A stretch of DNA of 64,000 nt from Actinoplanes derwentensis (GTDB lineage Bacteria > Actinomycetota > Actinomycetes > Mycobacteriales > Micromonosporaceae), in assembly GCF_900104725.1 (NCBI RefSeq), contig NZ_LT629758.1:4850501-4914500 (forward strand), read 5' to 3'. The position numbers and the translations under genes are program-made. The notes beneath the pieces were generated by a model. The model saw only the letters and a list, made by a program, of their open reading frames with translations. It ran no database searches and was not told the DNA's origin. Shown here one piece after another: positions 1-8,714 of the stretch. Numbering within the stretch: position 1 is the stretch's first letter; every line of letters starts with the position of its first letter.

Positions 1-224
1 CGCAGGCGGCTGAGCAGGTCGAGGCCTTCGATGGCGGGTAGCCCTCGGTCGAGGATCATGGCGTCGTAGGCCCGGGTCAGGGCCAGATGCAGACCGGCCT
101 GGCCGTCCGGGGCGAGGTCGGGCTGGTAACCGGCGCCACGGAACAGGCGCAGCAGCAGCGGTCCCAGCTCGCGGTCGTCCTCGACCACCAGGACCTTGAC
201 CGGGGGCGGGGCAGCGTCCGTCAT
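1..224 (-). CDS. Response regulator receiver domain (partial, N-terminus only)
   Basis: The first 74 residues of a two-component response regulator; the rest lies beyond the left edge of the window. Reading leftward from ATG at 224 gives VKVLVVEDDREL, with the acidic pocket E15-D16-D17 and the probable phospho-acceptor D59 in AMILDRGLP. This is the layout of an OmpR/PhoB-like receiver, but the output domain is not visible, so the subfamily is inference. It is the last visible gene of a leftward operon, 26 bp behind the FMN-binding protein gene. It may therefore respond to the redox module encoded upstream of it. Confidence 0.85.
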   Translation of the reverse strand, partial: MTDAAPPPVKVLVVEDDRELGPLLLRLFRGAGYQPDLAPDGQAGLHLALTRAYDAMILDRGLPAIEGLDLLSRL

Positions 225-250
225 GGTGTCACTCTCGCAGGCTCGCACGC

Positions 251-742
251 TCATCCGAAGTGCGCAGCGTCGAGTGCGGCTTGAAGCGATTCCCGGTAGC
301 CCTCGCTGGTCACGGTGGCCCCGCTGACCCCGTCGATCCGGGCGCTCTGGGCCTTCAGCACCTGCTGCCGAAGCTTCGGCAGGGCGTACTCGTTGATCTG
401 GTCGTCGCGGGCGTTGCCGGTCGGTCGCTGCAACGGCCGTACGTCAGTGATCTTCTGCCCGATGATGGTGACCTGGACCTGGACCGGACCCCACCGGGTC
501 TCGGCGACCGTCCCGTTGACGGTCGTGGCCCGAGTCGCCGGACTCCCCGACGGGGAGCCGGACGGCGCAGCCGTGGCCGTGGCCGTGTCGGGGACGACAC
601 CGGTGTCGGGGACGACACCGGGTGCGGCGGCGGCCGTACCGGTACCCGGCAGCGCGCCGCCGGTACTCGTGCGATAGCTGAACAGCAGCACGATGGCGGC
701 CAGGGTGGACACGATCGTCAGAGTGATCCGGCGCATTCTCAT
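251..742 (-). CDS. Extracytoplasmic FMN-binding domain protein
   Basis: A 163-residue protein with one N-terminal membrane segment (about residues 6-22), an Ala/Pro/Gly/Thr-rich linker (30-70) and a C-terminal FMN_bind domain. The domain ends with DGVSGATVTSEGY. In this family the SGAT threonine (Thr143 here) receives covalently bound FMN from the transferase ApbE, so the protein probably carries a flavin outside the membrane. No apbE gene is in the window. ATG at 742 is chosen because GGAGAG lies just upstream; longer starts would run into the neighbouring gene. The ferric-reductase-like gene ends 25 bp upstream on the same strand, so this is its likely electron partner. Confidence 0.85.
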   Translation of the reverse strand: MRMRRITLTIVSTLAAIVLLFSYRTSTGGALPGTGTAAAAPGVVPDTGVVPDTATATAAPSGSPSGSPATRATTVNGTVAETRWGPVQVQVTIIGQKITDVRPLQRPTGNARDDQINEYALPKLRQQVLKAQSARIDGVSGATVTSEGYRESLQAALDAAHFG

Positions 743-767
743 CGTCTCTCCGGTCGGTATGGTGAGT

Positions 768-2186
768 TCACCATGCGAACTCCTCGGCATGAATGTGATC
801 GGTGTCGACACCCGCTTCGCGCAGCGTGGCCCGCACCCCGGCCATCCAGTCCGGCGGACCGCACAGGAAGACCTCGTGCCCGGCCACGTCCGGCACCAGC
901 CATCTCAGTCCGGCCAGATCACTGACCTGGGCGAACATCGCCGGCAGCCAGGAATCCGGGCGGCACCGGGCACCCTCGAGATACACCACCCGGACCCCGG
1001 TCCGGCGGGCCGCGTCGTCGAGTTCGGCCCGGAAGACCGCATCCCCGAGCCGGCGGATCCGGTACAGCAGAGTGATCGGGGTGCCGGACTCCGCGAGGTC
1101 GTCGAGCAGCGCCCGCATGGTGGTGATCCCGACGCCCGCCGCGACCATCAGCACCTTCCGGCCGGCGATGTGACGATCGGCCGTCAGGGCTCCGTAAGGC
1201 CCCTCCACCAGCACGCGGGTGCCCGGACGCAGAGTCGCGGCACGGGAGCTGCCGTCCCCGAGATCCTTGACCGTGATCCGCAGCAGATCACCGGACGGCG
1301 CGGACGACAGGGTGTAGGGGTGTGCCCTCGTCCAGCCGGGCCCGTCGAGGAAACGCCAGAGGAAGAACTGGCCGGCGCGGGCCGGTAGCCGGTCCAGGTG
1401 GTGCCCGCTCAGGTACACCGAGACCACCCCCGGCGCCTCCGGTACGACAGCGTCCACCCGCAGCCGGTGATACGCCGACCGGAACACCGGCAGACCGACC
1501 CGGAACACCAGCACCGCGCCGAGTGCCGCGCCGTACAGACCCCACCAGTAGATTCGCCCTGGCGCCGAGGCGATGAAGTCCGCGCCGGTCCACAGCTGAT
1601 GCGGCAGCGCCAGCCCGACCCCGAGGTACGCGTACAGGTGAACGAGGTGCCACGTCTCGTACCGTTGCCGGCGCCGCGCCAGGCGGACCGACAGCACCAC
1701 GACCAGGATGAGCAGGACGGTGCCCGCCGCCGCCAGAACCATGCCGGGATAGGTGACCACGAGGTCCCCGGCAACGGCGAGCACGCCCCCGCCACCGGAC
1801 TGCGCGTAGCCCACGGTGATCAGCCCGATGTGGCCGATCATCAGCCAGAACGACAGGAAACCCACCAGCCGGTGCCGGCGTGCCAGGGCGTCCTGGCCGT
1901 AGCTGCGCTCGACCCACGGGATCCGCGCCATCAGCAGCACCTGGAGCAGCAGCAGATCGGACGCGACCAGACCGGTCAACCGGCCGATCGAGGTCGCCGG
2001 GCCACCCGGCGCGGCGAATCCGCGGAGACCTCCGTTGTGCAGCCACAACGCCACCACGGCCACCACGCTGAGCAGTGCCGCAGAGCCGGCCAGATCGGCC
2101 CACCACCGCCGTGGCGCGGGCCGCCGGAGGTTCGTCCCGGCCGCCCCGGTCAGCCTGACCCGGCCCGTCACACTCGTCATACTCAC
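768..2186 (-). CDS. Ferric-reductase-like transmembrane flavoprotein (FAD/NAD-binding)
   Basis: A 472-residue membrane oxidoreductase. The N-terminal half has about six hydrophobic helices with conserved histidines of the ferric reductase-like haem domain (HNGG, GHIGL, ETWHLVHLYAYLG). It is followed by an FAD-binding barrel with HPYTLSSAP (about residue 290). A nucleotide-binding domain contains VAAGVGITTMRALL and the terminal CGPPDWM motif. It should carry electrons from cytosolic NAD(P)H across the membrane, probably to the FMN_bind protein encoded 25 bp downstream. The start is GTG at 2186 or ATG at 2180; the sequence does not decide between them. It diverges from the DUF2231 gene. Confidence 0.88.
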   Translation of the reverse strand: MSMTSVTGRVRLTGAAGTNLRRPAPRRWWADLAGSAALLSVVAVVALWLHNGGLRGFAAPGGPATSIGRLTGLVASDLLLLQVLLMARIPWVERSYGQDALARRHRLVGFLSFWLMIGHIGLITVGYAQSGGGGVLAVAGDLVVTYPGMVLAAAGTVLLILVVVLSVRLARRRQRYETWHLVHLYAYLGVGLALPHQLWTGADFIASAPGRIYWWGLYGAALGAVLVFRVGLPVFRSAYHRLRVDAVVPEAPGVVSVYLSGHHLDRLPARAGQFFLWRFLDGPGWTRAHPYTLSSAPSGDLLRITVKDLGDGSSRAATLRPGTRVLVEGPYGALTADRHIAGRKVLMVAAGVGITTMRALLDDLAESGTPITLLYRIRRLGDAVFRAELDDAARRTGVRVVYLEGARCRPDSWLPAMFAQVSDLAGLRWLVPDVAGHEVFLCGPPDWMAGVRATLREAGVDTDHIHAEEFAW

Positions 2187-2342
2187 GGCAATTCACGGCT
2201 CCCTTCCCGTTCGGCGTACAGATCCAGCGTCTCCGGCAAAAATGGGAGGTCTCGAAGAATCGCTCCCTAGCCTTTGCCGGGACGTCGAACCGTCCTCGTC
2301 ACCGATCCGCTTCGCCGCGTCCACTACTCCGGGGAGACACTC

Positions 2343-2861
2343 ATGGGCACCGTCAACGGACTACCGGCGCACATCCTGCTGGTGCACGCGATCGTGGTCT
2401 TGCTTCCGCTCGCCGCTCTGCTGCTCGTACTGACCGCCGTCTGGCCCGCGCTGCGTCATCGCCTGGCCGGCCCGAACGCCGTCCTGTCGGTGGTCGTCGT
2501 CGCGCTCGTGCCCGTCACGACCAGCGCCGGGGAATGGCTGGAACACCGCGTCGGCGAGACCCCGCTGTTACGCGACCACACCGACCTCGGCGACACCGCC
2601 ATCTGGGTCGCCCTGCCGGTGGCCGCCCTGGCCCTGATCATCTGGTGGCGTCAACGGGAGACCACCGGCGCGGCCCCTCAGCGGCGCACCCTTCTGGCGC
2701 CGGCGTCGGTCGCCATCACCAGGATTGTCGCCGCACTCGCGATCGTCGTCGCCGGCGTCGCTGTGTACGACACCTACCTCATCGGCGACTCCGGAGCGAA
2801 AGCATCCTGGACCGGCAACTTCGACTCCACCGCCCGCCCGGAGGGACCCGACGGCGACTGA
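2343..2861 (+). CDS. DUF2231 family membrane protein
   Basis: A 172-residue membrane protein with four predicted helices: about 8-32 (LPAHILLVHAIVVLLPLAAL), 42-60, 85-105 and 122-142. The opening GLPAHILLVHAIVVLLP is characteristic of the DUF2231 family, whose biochemical role is not established. The ATG at 2343 is preceded by GGGGAG. It is transcribed away from the ferric-reductase operon across a 156-bp divergent promoter region, and its neighbour downstream is a VIT-type transporter. A redox- or metal-related role is suggested only by context. Confidence 0.75.
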   Translation: MGTVNGLPAHILLVHAIVVLLPLAALLLVLTAVWPALRHRLAGPNAVLSVVVVALVPVTTSAGEWLEHRVGETPLLRDHTDLGDTAIWVALPVAALALIIWWRQRETTGAAPQRRTLLAPASVAITRIVAALAIVVAGVAVYDTYLIGDSGAKASWTGNFDSTARPEGPDGD

Positions 2862-2960
2862 GTCACTGACCGCGCCGGTATGAGGCCGGTCGCCTCTGCC
2901 GGTAACCGGCGAGCTGGAACACCATGTGGTCATGGAGACCAGACAACGAAGTGGACGGCC

Positions 2961-3665
2961 GTGACACATCCGGCAGAACCACACGACAGCGGCGTGGCCG
3001 GCCGCCTGAACTGGCTACGCGCCGGGGTCCTGGGCGCCAACGACGGCATCGTGTCGACGGCCGGCCTCGTCGTCGGGGTAGCCGGGGCAACCCTGGCCAG
3101 CGGCCCGATCGCCACCGCCGGGGTCGCCGGGCTGGTGGCCGGTGCGGTATCGATGGCGCTCGGCGAGTACGTCTCGGTCAGCAGCCAGCGCGATACCGAA
3201 CGGGCCCTGCTGGCCAAGGAACGCACCGAACTCGCCGAATTCCCGGACCAGGAGCTCGACGAACTGACCGCCCTGTACGAGGTCAAGGGCCTGACCCCGG
3301 CGACCGCACGCCTGGTGGCGGAGGAGTTGACCGCCAAGGACGCCTTCGCCGCCCACGCGGACGCGGAACTTCGCATCGATCCTGACGCCTTGACCAATCC
3401 CTGGCATGCGGCCGGAGCATCGGCGGTCGCCTTCGTCGCCGGTTCACTGCTGCCGCTGACCGCGATCCTGCTCCCACCGCCGAACATCCGGGTCGCGGTC
3501 ACCTTCGCCGTGGTCGTCCTCGCTCTCGCCATCACCGGAGCGGTCAGCGCCACACTCGGGTCGGCCGGCCTCACCCGGGCAGTCACACGGCTGGTGGGCG
3601 GCGGAACCCTGGCCATGGCCGTGACCTTCGGCGTCGGGCAACTGGTCGGCGCCACCATCGGGTGA
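2961..3665 (+). CDS. VIT1/CCC1 family metal transporter
   Basis: A 234-residue integral membrane protein of the VIT1/CCC1 (vacuolar iron transporter-like) family, which moves iron or manganese across membranes. It begins with the family signature LNWLRAGVLGANDGIVSTAGLVVGV and has a second helix pair around AGLVAGAVSMALGEYVSVSSQ. A charged cytosolic segment (about residues 75-135) and three C-terminal helices follow. GTG at 2961 is preferred because the homologous region begins shortly after it; an in-frame ATG at 2880 would add 27 residues without family character. The metal specificity cannot be read from the sequence. Confidence 0.85.
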   Translation: MTHPAEPHDSGVAGRLNWLRAGVLGANDGIVSTAGLVVGVAGATLASGPIATAGVAGLVAGAVSMALGEYVSVSSQRDTERALLAKERTELAEFPDQELDELTALYEVKGLTPATARLVAEELTAKDAFAAHADAELRIDPDALTNPWHAAGASAVAFVAGSLLPLTAILLPPPNIRVAVTFAVVVLALAITGAVSATLGSAGLTRAVTRLVGGGTLAMAVTFGVGQLVGATIG

Positions 3666-3728
3666 CGCTCAGCGGGATCGGCATCCGCCCGGAAGGTTCG
3701 CCGCTCGCCGAGGCGAAGGGGGCACGCC

Positions 3729-3743
3729 GGGTTCGTAAGCCCT
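3729..3743 (+). promoter_or_regulatory. DosR/DevR-like box, upstream copy at the nitroreductase promoter
   Basis: GGGTT-CGTA-AGCCC-T is an imperfect 5-4-5 inverted repeat of the type seen at other promoters of this island. It starts 23 bp before the better box at 3752, so the two would lie on the same face of the helix. Confidence 0.5.
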
Positions 3744-3751
3744 GCCGTTTC

Positions 3752-3766
3752 GGGTCGTTGGACCCT
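3752..3766 (+). promoter_or_regulatory. DosR/DevR-like box upstream of the nitroreductase gene
   Basis: GGGTC-GTTG-GACCC-T is a perfect 5-4-5 inverted repeat with the spacing of the mycobacterial DosR box (GGGAC-N4-GTCCC). It ends 136 bp before the ATG of the Acg-like gene. Confidence 0.65.
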
Positions 3767-3902
3767 GCCGGCGTTCTGGTCGCCGGCATAGCGTCAGTTC
3801 GGGGCCATTCATCCGGGAGCCGAGATGCTCTCCCGCAGAAGGTTGCCGTGCATGGCCGGCCCGCATTCAGGGCCGTGACGCCACCAGTCCGGAGGTTCTG
3901 CC

Positions 3903-4901
3903 ATGACCATGTCAGACAACGACGTGACCGGCGCCGGGACGAGGGCCGCCCTGGAGGTGGCCGCTCGGGCATCGCTGCGCGCTCCGTCGGTCTTCAACAC
4001 TCAGCCTTGGCGGTGGCGTCTGACCGGCGATGTGCTGGAGTTGTCATCCGACCCGGCTCGCCGGCTGGGAGTGACCGACGCTGAGGGGCGTCTGCTTCTG
4101 CTCAGCTGTGGCGGCGCGCTGCATCATGCAAAGGTGTCGCTGGCTGCCGCCGGCTGGCTCGCCGACGTACAGCGATTCCCGGATGAGGAGCGTCCGGACC
4201 TGCTCGCCCGGGTGCGGGTGACCGGGCCCACCGAACCGGATGTCGAGGCTGAACTACTGGCCGCCGCCATCAGCCGACGCCGCACCGACCGTCGTGCGTT
4301 CGGCGACCGCCGGGTGCCCGACGAGATCCTCACCCGCCTGCGCCGGCTCGTCGAAGCACAGGGGGCCTACCTGCACGTGGTACCCGATGAACGGGTGCCG
4401 GAACTGGCGATCTCCGTCGACGAGGCGGCCGATGCCAACTACTTCGACCCGGTCCACCGCGGGGAACTCAGCCACTGGACACACCGGCCGGCCTGGACCG
4501 GCGACGGTGTGCCGCCCGGCACCGCCGTCCAGCCCGGACTACGGCGGGTACCCGTCCGTAACTTCCTGCCCGACGGTTCGTCCGGTCTACTCCCCGGCGC
4601 CGACCATGACGAGGGAGCCACCTTCGTCATCGTCTTCGGCAGCACCGATCAACCGGCCGGTCTGCTGCGCGGCGGCGAAGCCATGTCGGCGCTGCTGCTG
4701 CGGGCAACCGCCGACGGCCTGGCGTCCGCGCCCATCAGTGAGGCCGTCGAAGTGGCGTGGCCCCGGCACCTGCTGGGACGGCTGCTCTCCGGGATCGGCG
4801 AGCCGTACCTGATCGTGCGGCTCGGCTACGTCGAGGCACCCGGCGACGTTCCGCCGACACCCCGCCGTTCACCCGCGGACGTGATCCTCATCGAGGACTG
4901 A
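3903..4901 (+). CDS. Acg-like nitroreductase family protein
   Basis: A 332-residue flavin nitroreductase-fold protein resembling mycobacterial Acg (Rv2032), a tandem, lid-closed relative of nitroreductases that sequesters FMN and lacks classical activity. Visible signatures are APSVFNTQPWRWR near residue 30, SRRRTDRRAFGDR (about 120), a central FVIVFGS segment and a C-terminal LGRLLSGIGEPYLIVRLGY. The ATG at 3903 follows the AGGTT stretch at 3893-3897, a fair ribosome site; a second in-frame ATG lies at 3909. In M. tuberculosis acg is a DosR regulon gene, and two DosR-like boxes precede this one. It lies next to the PPDK gene in the same orientation. Confidence 0.85.
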   Translation: MTMSDNDVTGAGTRAALEVAARASLRAPSVFNTQPWRWRLTGDVLELSSDPARRLGVTDAEGRLLLLSCGGALHHAKVSLAAAGWLADVQRFPDEERPDLLARVRVTGPTEPDVEAELLAAAISRRRTDRRAFGDRRVPDEILTRLRRLVEAQGAYLHVVPDERVPELAISVDEAADANYFDPVHRGELSHWTHRPAWTGDGVPPGTAVQPGLRRVPVRNFLPDGSSGLLPGADHDEGATFVIVFGSTDQPAGLLRGGEAMSALLLRATADGLASAPISEAVEVAWPRHLLGRLLSGIGEPYLIVRLGYVEAPGDVPPTPRRSPADVILIED

Positions 4902-5025
4902 TCGGCCGCACGCGCTGCGATGGTCTCCCGGTTGGTGACACCTTCCGTCATCGTACGAAGGGAGGCTCCCCTCCTGACCTGGATGACTCCCGTTGCACAC
5001 CGGTCCGGCCGCCACGGATCCGGCA

Positions 5026-5040
5026 GGGACGTTCGGCCCT
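5026..5040 (+). promoter_or_regulatory. DosR/DevR-like box upstream of PPDK
   Basis: GGGAC-GTTC-GGCCC-T, preceded by A so that the outer bases also pair. It ends 73 bp before the PPDK start and is the best representative of the island's shared motif. Confidence 0.7.
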
Positions 5041-5113
5041 ACTCGGCGAGCCGGTCGCAGGTCTACCAACAAGTAAGAGGGACTTACCGCGAGCCAACGA
5101 GGGCGAGGATCGG

Positions 5114-7774
5114 ATGTCCAGGTATGTGTACGACTTCATCAAGGGCAACAAGGGCCTCAAGGACCTGCTCGGCGGGAAGGGCGCCAACCTGGCCGAGATG
5201 ACCCGGATGGGTCTGCCTGTTCCGCCCGGCTTCACCATCAGCACCGACGCGTGCCGCGAATACCTGCGTACCGGGTCGATGCCGGCGGGTCTGCTCGACG
5301 AGGTCGCGCAGCATCTGCGGATGGTCGAGGAGAAGACGGGCAGGCTGCTCGGGGACGCGCACGATCCGCTGCTGCTGTCGGTGCGTTCCGGTGGGAAGTT
5401 CTCGATGCCCGGCATGATGGAGACGATCCTCGACATCGGGCTACGCGACGCGAATGTCGTCGCGCTCGCCCGGCACAGTGGTGACGAGCGGTTCGCCTGG
5501 GACTCGTACCGGCGGCTGATCCAGATGTTCGGCAAGACCGTCTTCGACGTTCCCGGCGACGAGTTCGAGACGGAATTGGCGGCAGCTCGGGAGGCCGCGG
5601 GTGTGCGGTCGGACGCGGACCTGACCGCCGCACAGTTGCAGGATGTCGTCGGCGCGTACAAGAAGGTCTTCCACGCCCACACCGGCCGCGAGTTTCCGCA
5701 GGCTGCGCATGAGCAGTTGATCCTGGCCATCGCGTCGGTCTTCGAGTCCTGGAACGCCGAGCGGGCGGTGCTCTACCGGCGACAGGAACGGATTCCGCAG
5801 GATCTGGGCACGGCGGTGAACGTGATGGCGATGGTGTTCGGCAACCGTGGCGAGGATTCCGGGACCGGGGTGGCGTTCACTCGTGACCCCGCCACCGGGC
5901 GGCGCGGCGTCTACGGCGACTATCTGCGCAATGCGCAGGGCGAGGATGTCGTGGCCGGGATCCGCAACACGATGAGCCTGGACGACCTGGCCACGATCGA
6001 CCCGAAAGCGCACCGTCAACTCTTGTCGATCATGGAGAGGCTGGAGCAGCGCTATCGGGACCTGTGTGACATCGAGTTCACGATCGAGAACGGAAAACTG
6101 TGGATGCTGCAGACCCGGGTCGGCAAACGGACCCCGGCCGCCGCGTTCGTGATCGCCGGACAACTCGTCGACGAGGGAACCATAACTCTCGACGAGGCAC
6201 TGCAGCGGGTCACCGGTGAGCAGCTCGTCCACCTGATGTTCCCGAGCTTCGACACCACGGCCGCCCCGGAGCCACTGGCCACCGGAGTGCCGGCCTCACC
6301 GGGTGCGGCGGTGGGTGCGGTCGTCTTCGACTCCGCGGCCGCGGCCGCCGCGACCGGGCCGGTCATCCTGGTGCGGCGTGAGACCAACCCCGACGACCTG
6401 CCCGGCATGATCGCCGCGCAGGGCATCCTGACCAGCCGTGGCGGGAAGACATCCCATGCCGCGGTGGTCGCCCGCGGCATGGGCAGGACCTGCGTCTGCG
6501 GCGCCGAGGACCTCGAGATCGGAGCGGATTTCCTCACCGTACGCGGGCAAGTGATCCACGCCGGCGACGTCATCTCCGTCGACGGCACCACCGGCCACAT
6601 CTTCGCCGGGTCCGTGCCGGTACGGCCCTCCCCCGTCGTGCGCTACTTCGAGGGCGAACTGTCCCCGATGGGTGACCCGTTGCTCTCCGCAGTCCAGCGG
6701 CTCCTGGCCCACGCCGACCACGCCGCGCGTCTCGGCGTGCACGCCAACGCCGACACCGGGCTCGACGCCGAACGGGCACGCCGGTTCGGCGCGACCGGTG
6801 TGGGTCTCTGCCGTACCGAGCACATGTTCCTCGGCGACCGGCGGGTGCTTGTCGAACGGCTGATCCTCGCCGACGACGACGCCGAGCGCGATGCCGCCCT
6901 GGCGGCGCTGCTGCCGTTGCAGCGGGCCGACTTCGTCGAACTTTTCACCGCGATGGACGGCCTGCCGGTGACGATCAGGCTGATCGACCCGCCGTTGCAC
7001 GAATTCCTGCCCCCGCTGGAGGAACTGACCGCCCGCGTCGCCCGCGCCGAGGCACTCGGCGAGGACCCGGGCCGCGACAGCGCCGTGCTGACGGCTGTGC
7101 GCCGCATGCACGAGGCCAACCCGATGCTCGGACTGCGCGGCGTACGTCTCGGCCTGGTCGTGCCCGGCCTCTTCGCCATGCAGGTCCGAGCGATCGCGGA
7201 GGCCGCCGCGGTGCGGGTCGCCGCCGGCGGCGACCCGCACCCGGAGATCATGATCCCGTTGGTCGGTGCGGTTCAGGAACTCGAGACGGTACGGGCGGAA
7301 GCCGAGTCCGTGCTCGCCACGGTGACCGGTACGCCGCCGATCCGGATCGGCACCATGATCGAGGTCCCGCGGGCCGCCCTCACCGCCGGCGAGATCGCCG
7401 AACACGCCGATTTCTTCTCCTTCGGCACCAACGACCTCACCCAGATGACCTGGGGGTTCTCCCGCGACGACGTCGAAGGCGCGTTCTTCGGCAAGTACCT
7501 GGAACTGGGCATCTTCGCCGCCTCACCGTTCGAGACCCTCGACACCGGTGGCGTCGGCGAACTCGTCCGCACCGCCGTCGAACGCGGCCGGGCCGCCCAT
7601 CCCGGCTTGATCACCGGAGTCTGCGGAGAACACGGCGGCGATCCGGCCTCGATCCACTTCTTCCATCACGCCGGCCTCGACTACGTCTCCTGCTCCCCGT
7701 TCCGCGTCCCGATCGCCCGCCTCGAAGCCGGACGGGCCGCCACCACCGCGGCCGTCACCTCGGACAGCAGATAG
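5114..7774 (+). CDS. ppdK: Pyruvate, phosphate dikinase
   Basis: An 886-residue PPDK, the usual length, interconverting pyruvate + ATP + phosphate with PEP + AMP + diphosphate. Domains in order are an ATP-grasp nucleotide-binding domain (about 1-350, with GGKGANLAEM and SVRSGGKFSMPGMM), a swivelling domain with the phosphoryl-carrying histidine in TSRGGKTSHAAVVARGMG (about 455), and a PEP-utilizing TIM barrel ending with the active-site cysteine in ITGVCGEHGGDP. ATG at 5114 starts the conserved SRYVYDF; the much longer frame extending to 4757 overlaps the nitroreductase gene and is rejected. A DosR-like box precedes it. With the pyruvate formate-lyase gene nearby it suggests low-oxygen PEP/pyruvate metabolism. 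Confidence 0.95.
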   Translation: MSRYVYDFIKGNKGLKDLLGGKGANLAEMTRMGLPVPPGFTISTDACREYLRTGSMPAGLLDEVAQHLRMVEEKTGRLLGDAHDPLLLSVRSGGKFSMPGMMETILDIGLRDANVVALARHSGDERFAWDSYRRLIQMFGKTVFDVPGDEFETELAAAREAAGVRSDADLTAAQLQDVVGAYKKVFHAHTGREFPQAAHEQLILAIASVFESWNAERAVLYRRQERIPQDLGTAVNVMAMVFGNRGEDSGTGVAFTRDPATGRRGVYGDYLRNAQGEDVVAGIRNTMSLDDLATIDPKAHRQLLSIMERLEQRYRDLCDIEFTIENGKLWMLQTRVGKRTPAAAFVIAGQLVDEGTITLDEALQRVTGEQLVHLMFPSFDTTAAPEPLATGVPASPGAAVGAVVFDSAAAAAATGPVILVRRETNPDDLPGMIAAQGILTSRGGKTSHAAVVARGMGRTCVCGAEDLEIGADFLTVRGQVIHAGDVISVDGTTGHIFAGSVPVRPSPVVRYFEGELSPMGDPLLSAVQRLLAHADHAARLGVHANADTGLDAERARRFGATGVGLCRTEHMFLGDRRVLVERLILADDDAERDAALAALLPLQRADFVELFTAMDGLPVTIRLIDPPLHEFLPPLEELTARVARAEALGEDPGRDSAVLTAVRRMHEANPMLGLRGVRLGLVVPGLFAMQVRAIAEAAAVRVAAGGDPHPEIMIPLVGAVQELETVRAEAESVLATVTGTPPIRIGTMIEVPRAALTAGEIAEHADFFSFGTNDLTQMTWGFSRDDVEGAFFGKYLELGIFAASPFETLDTGGVGELVRTAVERGRAAHPGLITGVCGEHGGDPASIHFFHHAGLDYVSCSPFRVPIARLEAGRAATTAAVTSDSR

Positions 7775-7807
7775 AAACCTCCGGTGGGCCCGGTGGGTGG
7801 GTCCGCT

Positions 7808-7846
7808 GCCGGCACGGTTTCAGGCAACGCCGAAAACCGTGCCGGC
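7808..7846. terminator. Hairpin between convergent PPDK and CBS-BON genes
   Basis: A 13-bp perfect stem (GCCGGCACGGTTT at 7808-7820 with its complement at 7834-7846) and a 13-nt loop. It straddles the stop codon of the CBS-BON gene, so it can terminate transcription from both sides. Confidence 0.6.
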
Positions 7847-8515
7847 CGTGAGGATCTCGCGATCGTCGATGTCGAACCGCAGCGAGTCGACGACCCCGAC
7901 CACGCCGGAGACCTGGCGGGCGAATCGCACCGATCGGTCGACCGTCGACCGGTGCCCGACCCGGCCGGTGAGGGTCACCACGCCTTCCCGCACCTCAGCG
8001 GTCACCGGGTCGCCGTCGGCCTCGTCGCCGACAAGGCAGATGAGAAGAACGGCGAGCACGTCGGCGTGGATGTCGTCGTCGGGTCGTAGGTGAACCTTGA
8101 GCAGGTCGCCACGGGTGACGATGCCGACCAGACGGCCCAGGTCGTCCACCACCGGCAGGCGCTTCACCTGCTCTACGTCCATGATGCGGGCCGCCGCGGC
8201 GATCAGGGTGCCGGCTAGGACGAGCACCGGCGGGCTGCTCATCAGCTCACCGGCCGTTCCGGCAAGCGCCTTGGCCCGTTCTCCTCGACGACGACGGCTC
8301 TCGAAGAACCGGGCGTCCTCGTCGCCGGCGTACTCGATCTTGCGGAGCAGATCCGCCTCGGACACCACACCGGCCACCCGCTGAAAGCCGTCCACCACGG
8401 GCACTGCACTGAAACGGCGGCTGATCAGCAGATCCACCAGTTCACGGTAGGAGGCGGTGTCCGGCACCGACACGACCGCTCTGGTCATCACATCGTCCAC
8501 GGTCCAGGTTTTCAT
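7820..8515 (-). CDS. CBS-pair and BON domain protein
   Basis: A 231-residue cytosolic protein with two CBS motifs and a BON domain. CBS1 lies about 8-60 (VDDVMTRAVVSVPDTASYRE, FSAVPVVDGFQRVAGVVSEADL). CBS2 lies about 90-145 (LMSSPPVLVLAGT, VKRLPVVDDLGRLVGIVTRGDLL). The BON domain is about 165-215 (VREGVVTLTGRVGHRS). CBS pairs bind adenine nucleotides and usually act as energy sensors; BON domains bind other proteins or membranes. The ATG at 8515 is the first codon of the conserved MKTWTVDDVM; the frame running to 8917 crosses the PFL promoter. Two DosR-like boxes lie upstream. The DosR-regulated Hrp1 of mycobacteria is also a CBS protein. Confidence 0.9.
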   Translation of the reverse strand: MKTWTVDDVMTRAVVSVPDTASYRELVDLLISRRFSAVPVVDGFQRVAGVVSEADLLRKIEYAGDEDARFFESRRRRGERAKALAGTAGELMSSPPVLVLAGTLIAAAARIMDVEQVKRLPVVDDLGRLVGIVTRGDLLKVHLRPDDDIHADVLAVLLICLVGDEADGDPVTAEVREGVVTLTGRVGHRSTVDRSVRFARQVSGVVGVVDSLRFDIDDREILTAGTVFGVA

Positions 8516-8545
8516 CAGTCCCCCTCGGTACTCCCGGTTCACGCT

Positions 8546-8560
8546 AGAGCCGAGGCCTCC
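8546..8560 (-). promoter_or_regulatory. DosR/DevR-like box, proximal copy at the CBS-BON promoter
   Basis: Reads GGAGG-CCTC-GGCTC-T on the minus strand, an imperfect match whose centre is 23 bp from the better box at 8569-8583. This repeats the paired arrangement seen at the nitroreductase promoter. Confidence 0.45.
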
Positions 8561-8568
8561 CGTGAAGC

Positions 8569-8583
8569 AGGGCCGAAGGACCC
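8569..8583 (-). promoter_or_regulatory. DosR/DevR-like box upstream of the CBS-BON gene
   Basis: Reads GGGTC-CTTC-GGCCC-T on the minus strand, a near-perfect 5-4-5 inverted repeat beginning 54 bp upstream of the CBS-BON start. Confidence 0.65.
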
Positions 8584-8650
8584 GAGGCCCAACTCCTGGC
8601 CGACGAGCACCCGCCTCGGCTCCGTAGGTCCCGGCCAGCCGACCGGCCGG

Positions 8651-8665
8651 GGGACCTTCGGCACT
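8651..8665 (+). promoter_or_regulatory. DosR/DevR-like box upstream of pyruvate formate-lyase
   Basis: GGGAC-CTTC-GGCAC-T differs from the island consensus by one base in the right arm and ends 49 bp before the ATG of the PFL gene. Confidence 0.6.
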
Positions 8666-8714
8666 TACCGAGTCACGAGTCCGGGGCCAGGCTGGAGGCG
8701 ACGAAGGAGGGGCC

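Noticed and set aside
1288..2196. Long alternative frame inside the ferric-reductase gene
   Set aside because: Arg/Pro/Gly-rich composition typical of an out-of-frame shadow; the true frame has membrane helices and FAD/NAD motifs.
2279..2293. GGGACGTCGAACCGT as a DosR-like box before the DUF2231 gene
   Set aside because: Only the left arm fits; about 10 of 15 positions match, not better than chance in such DNA.
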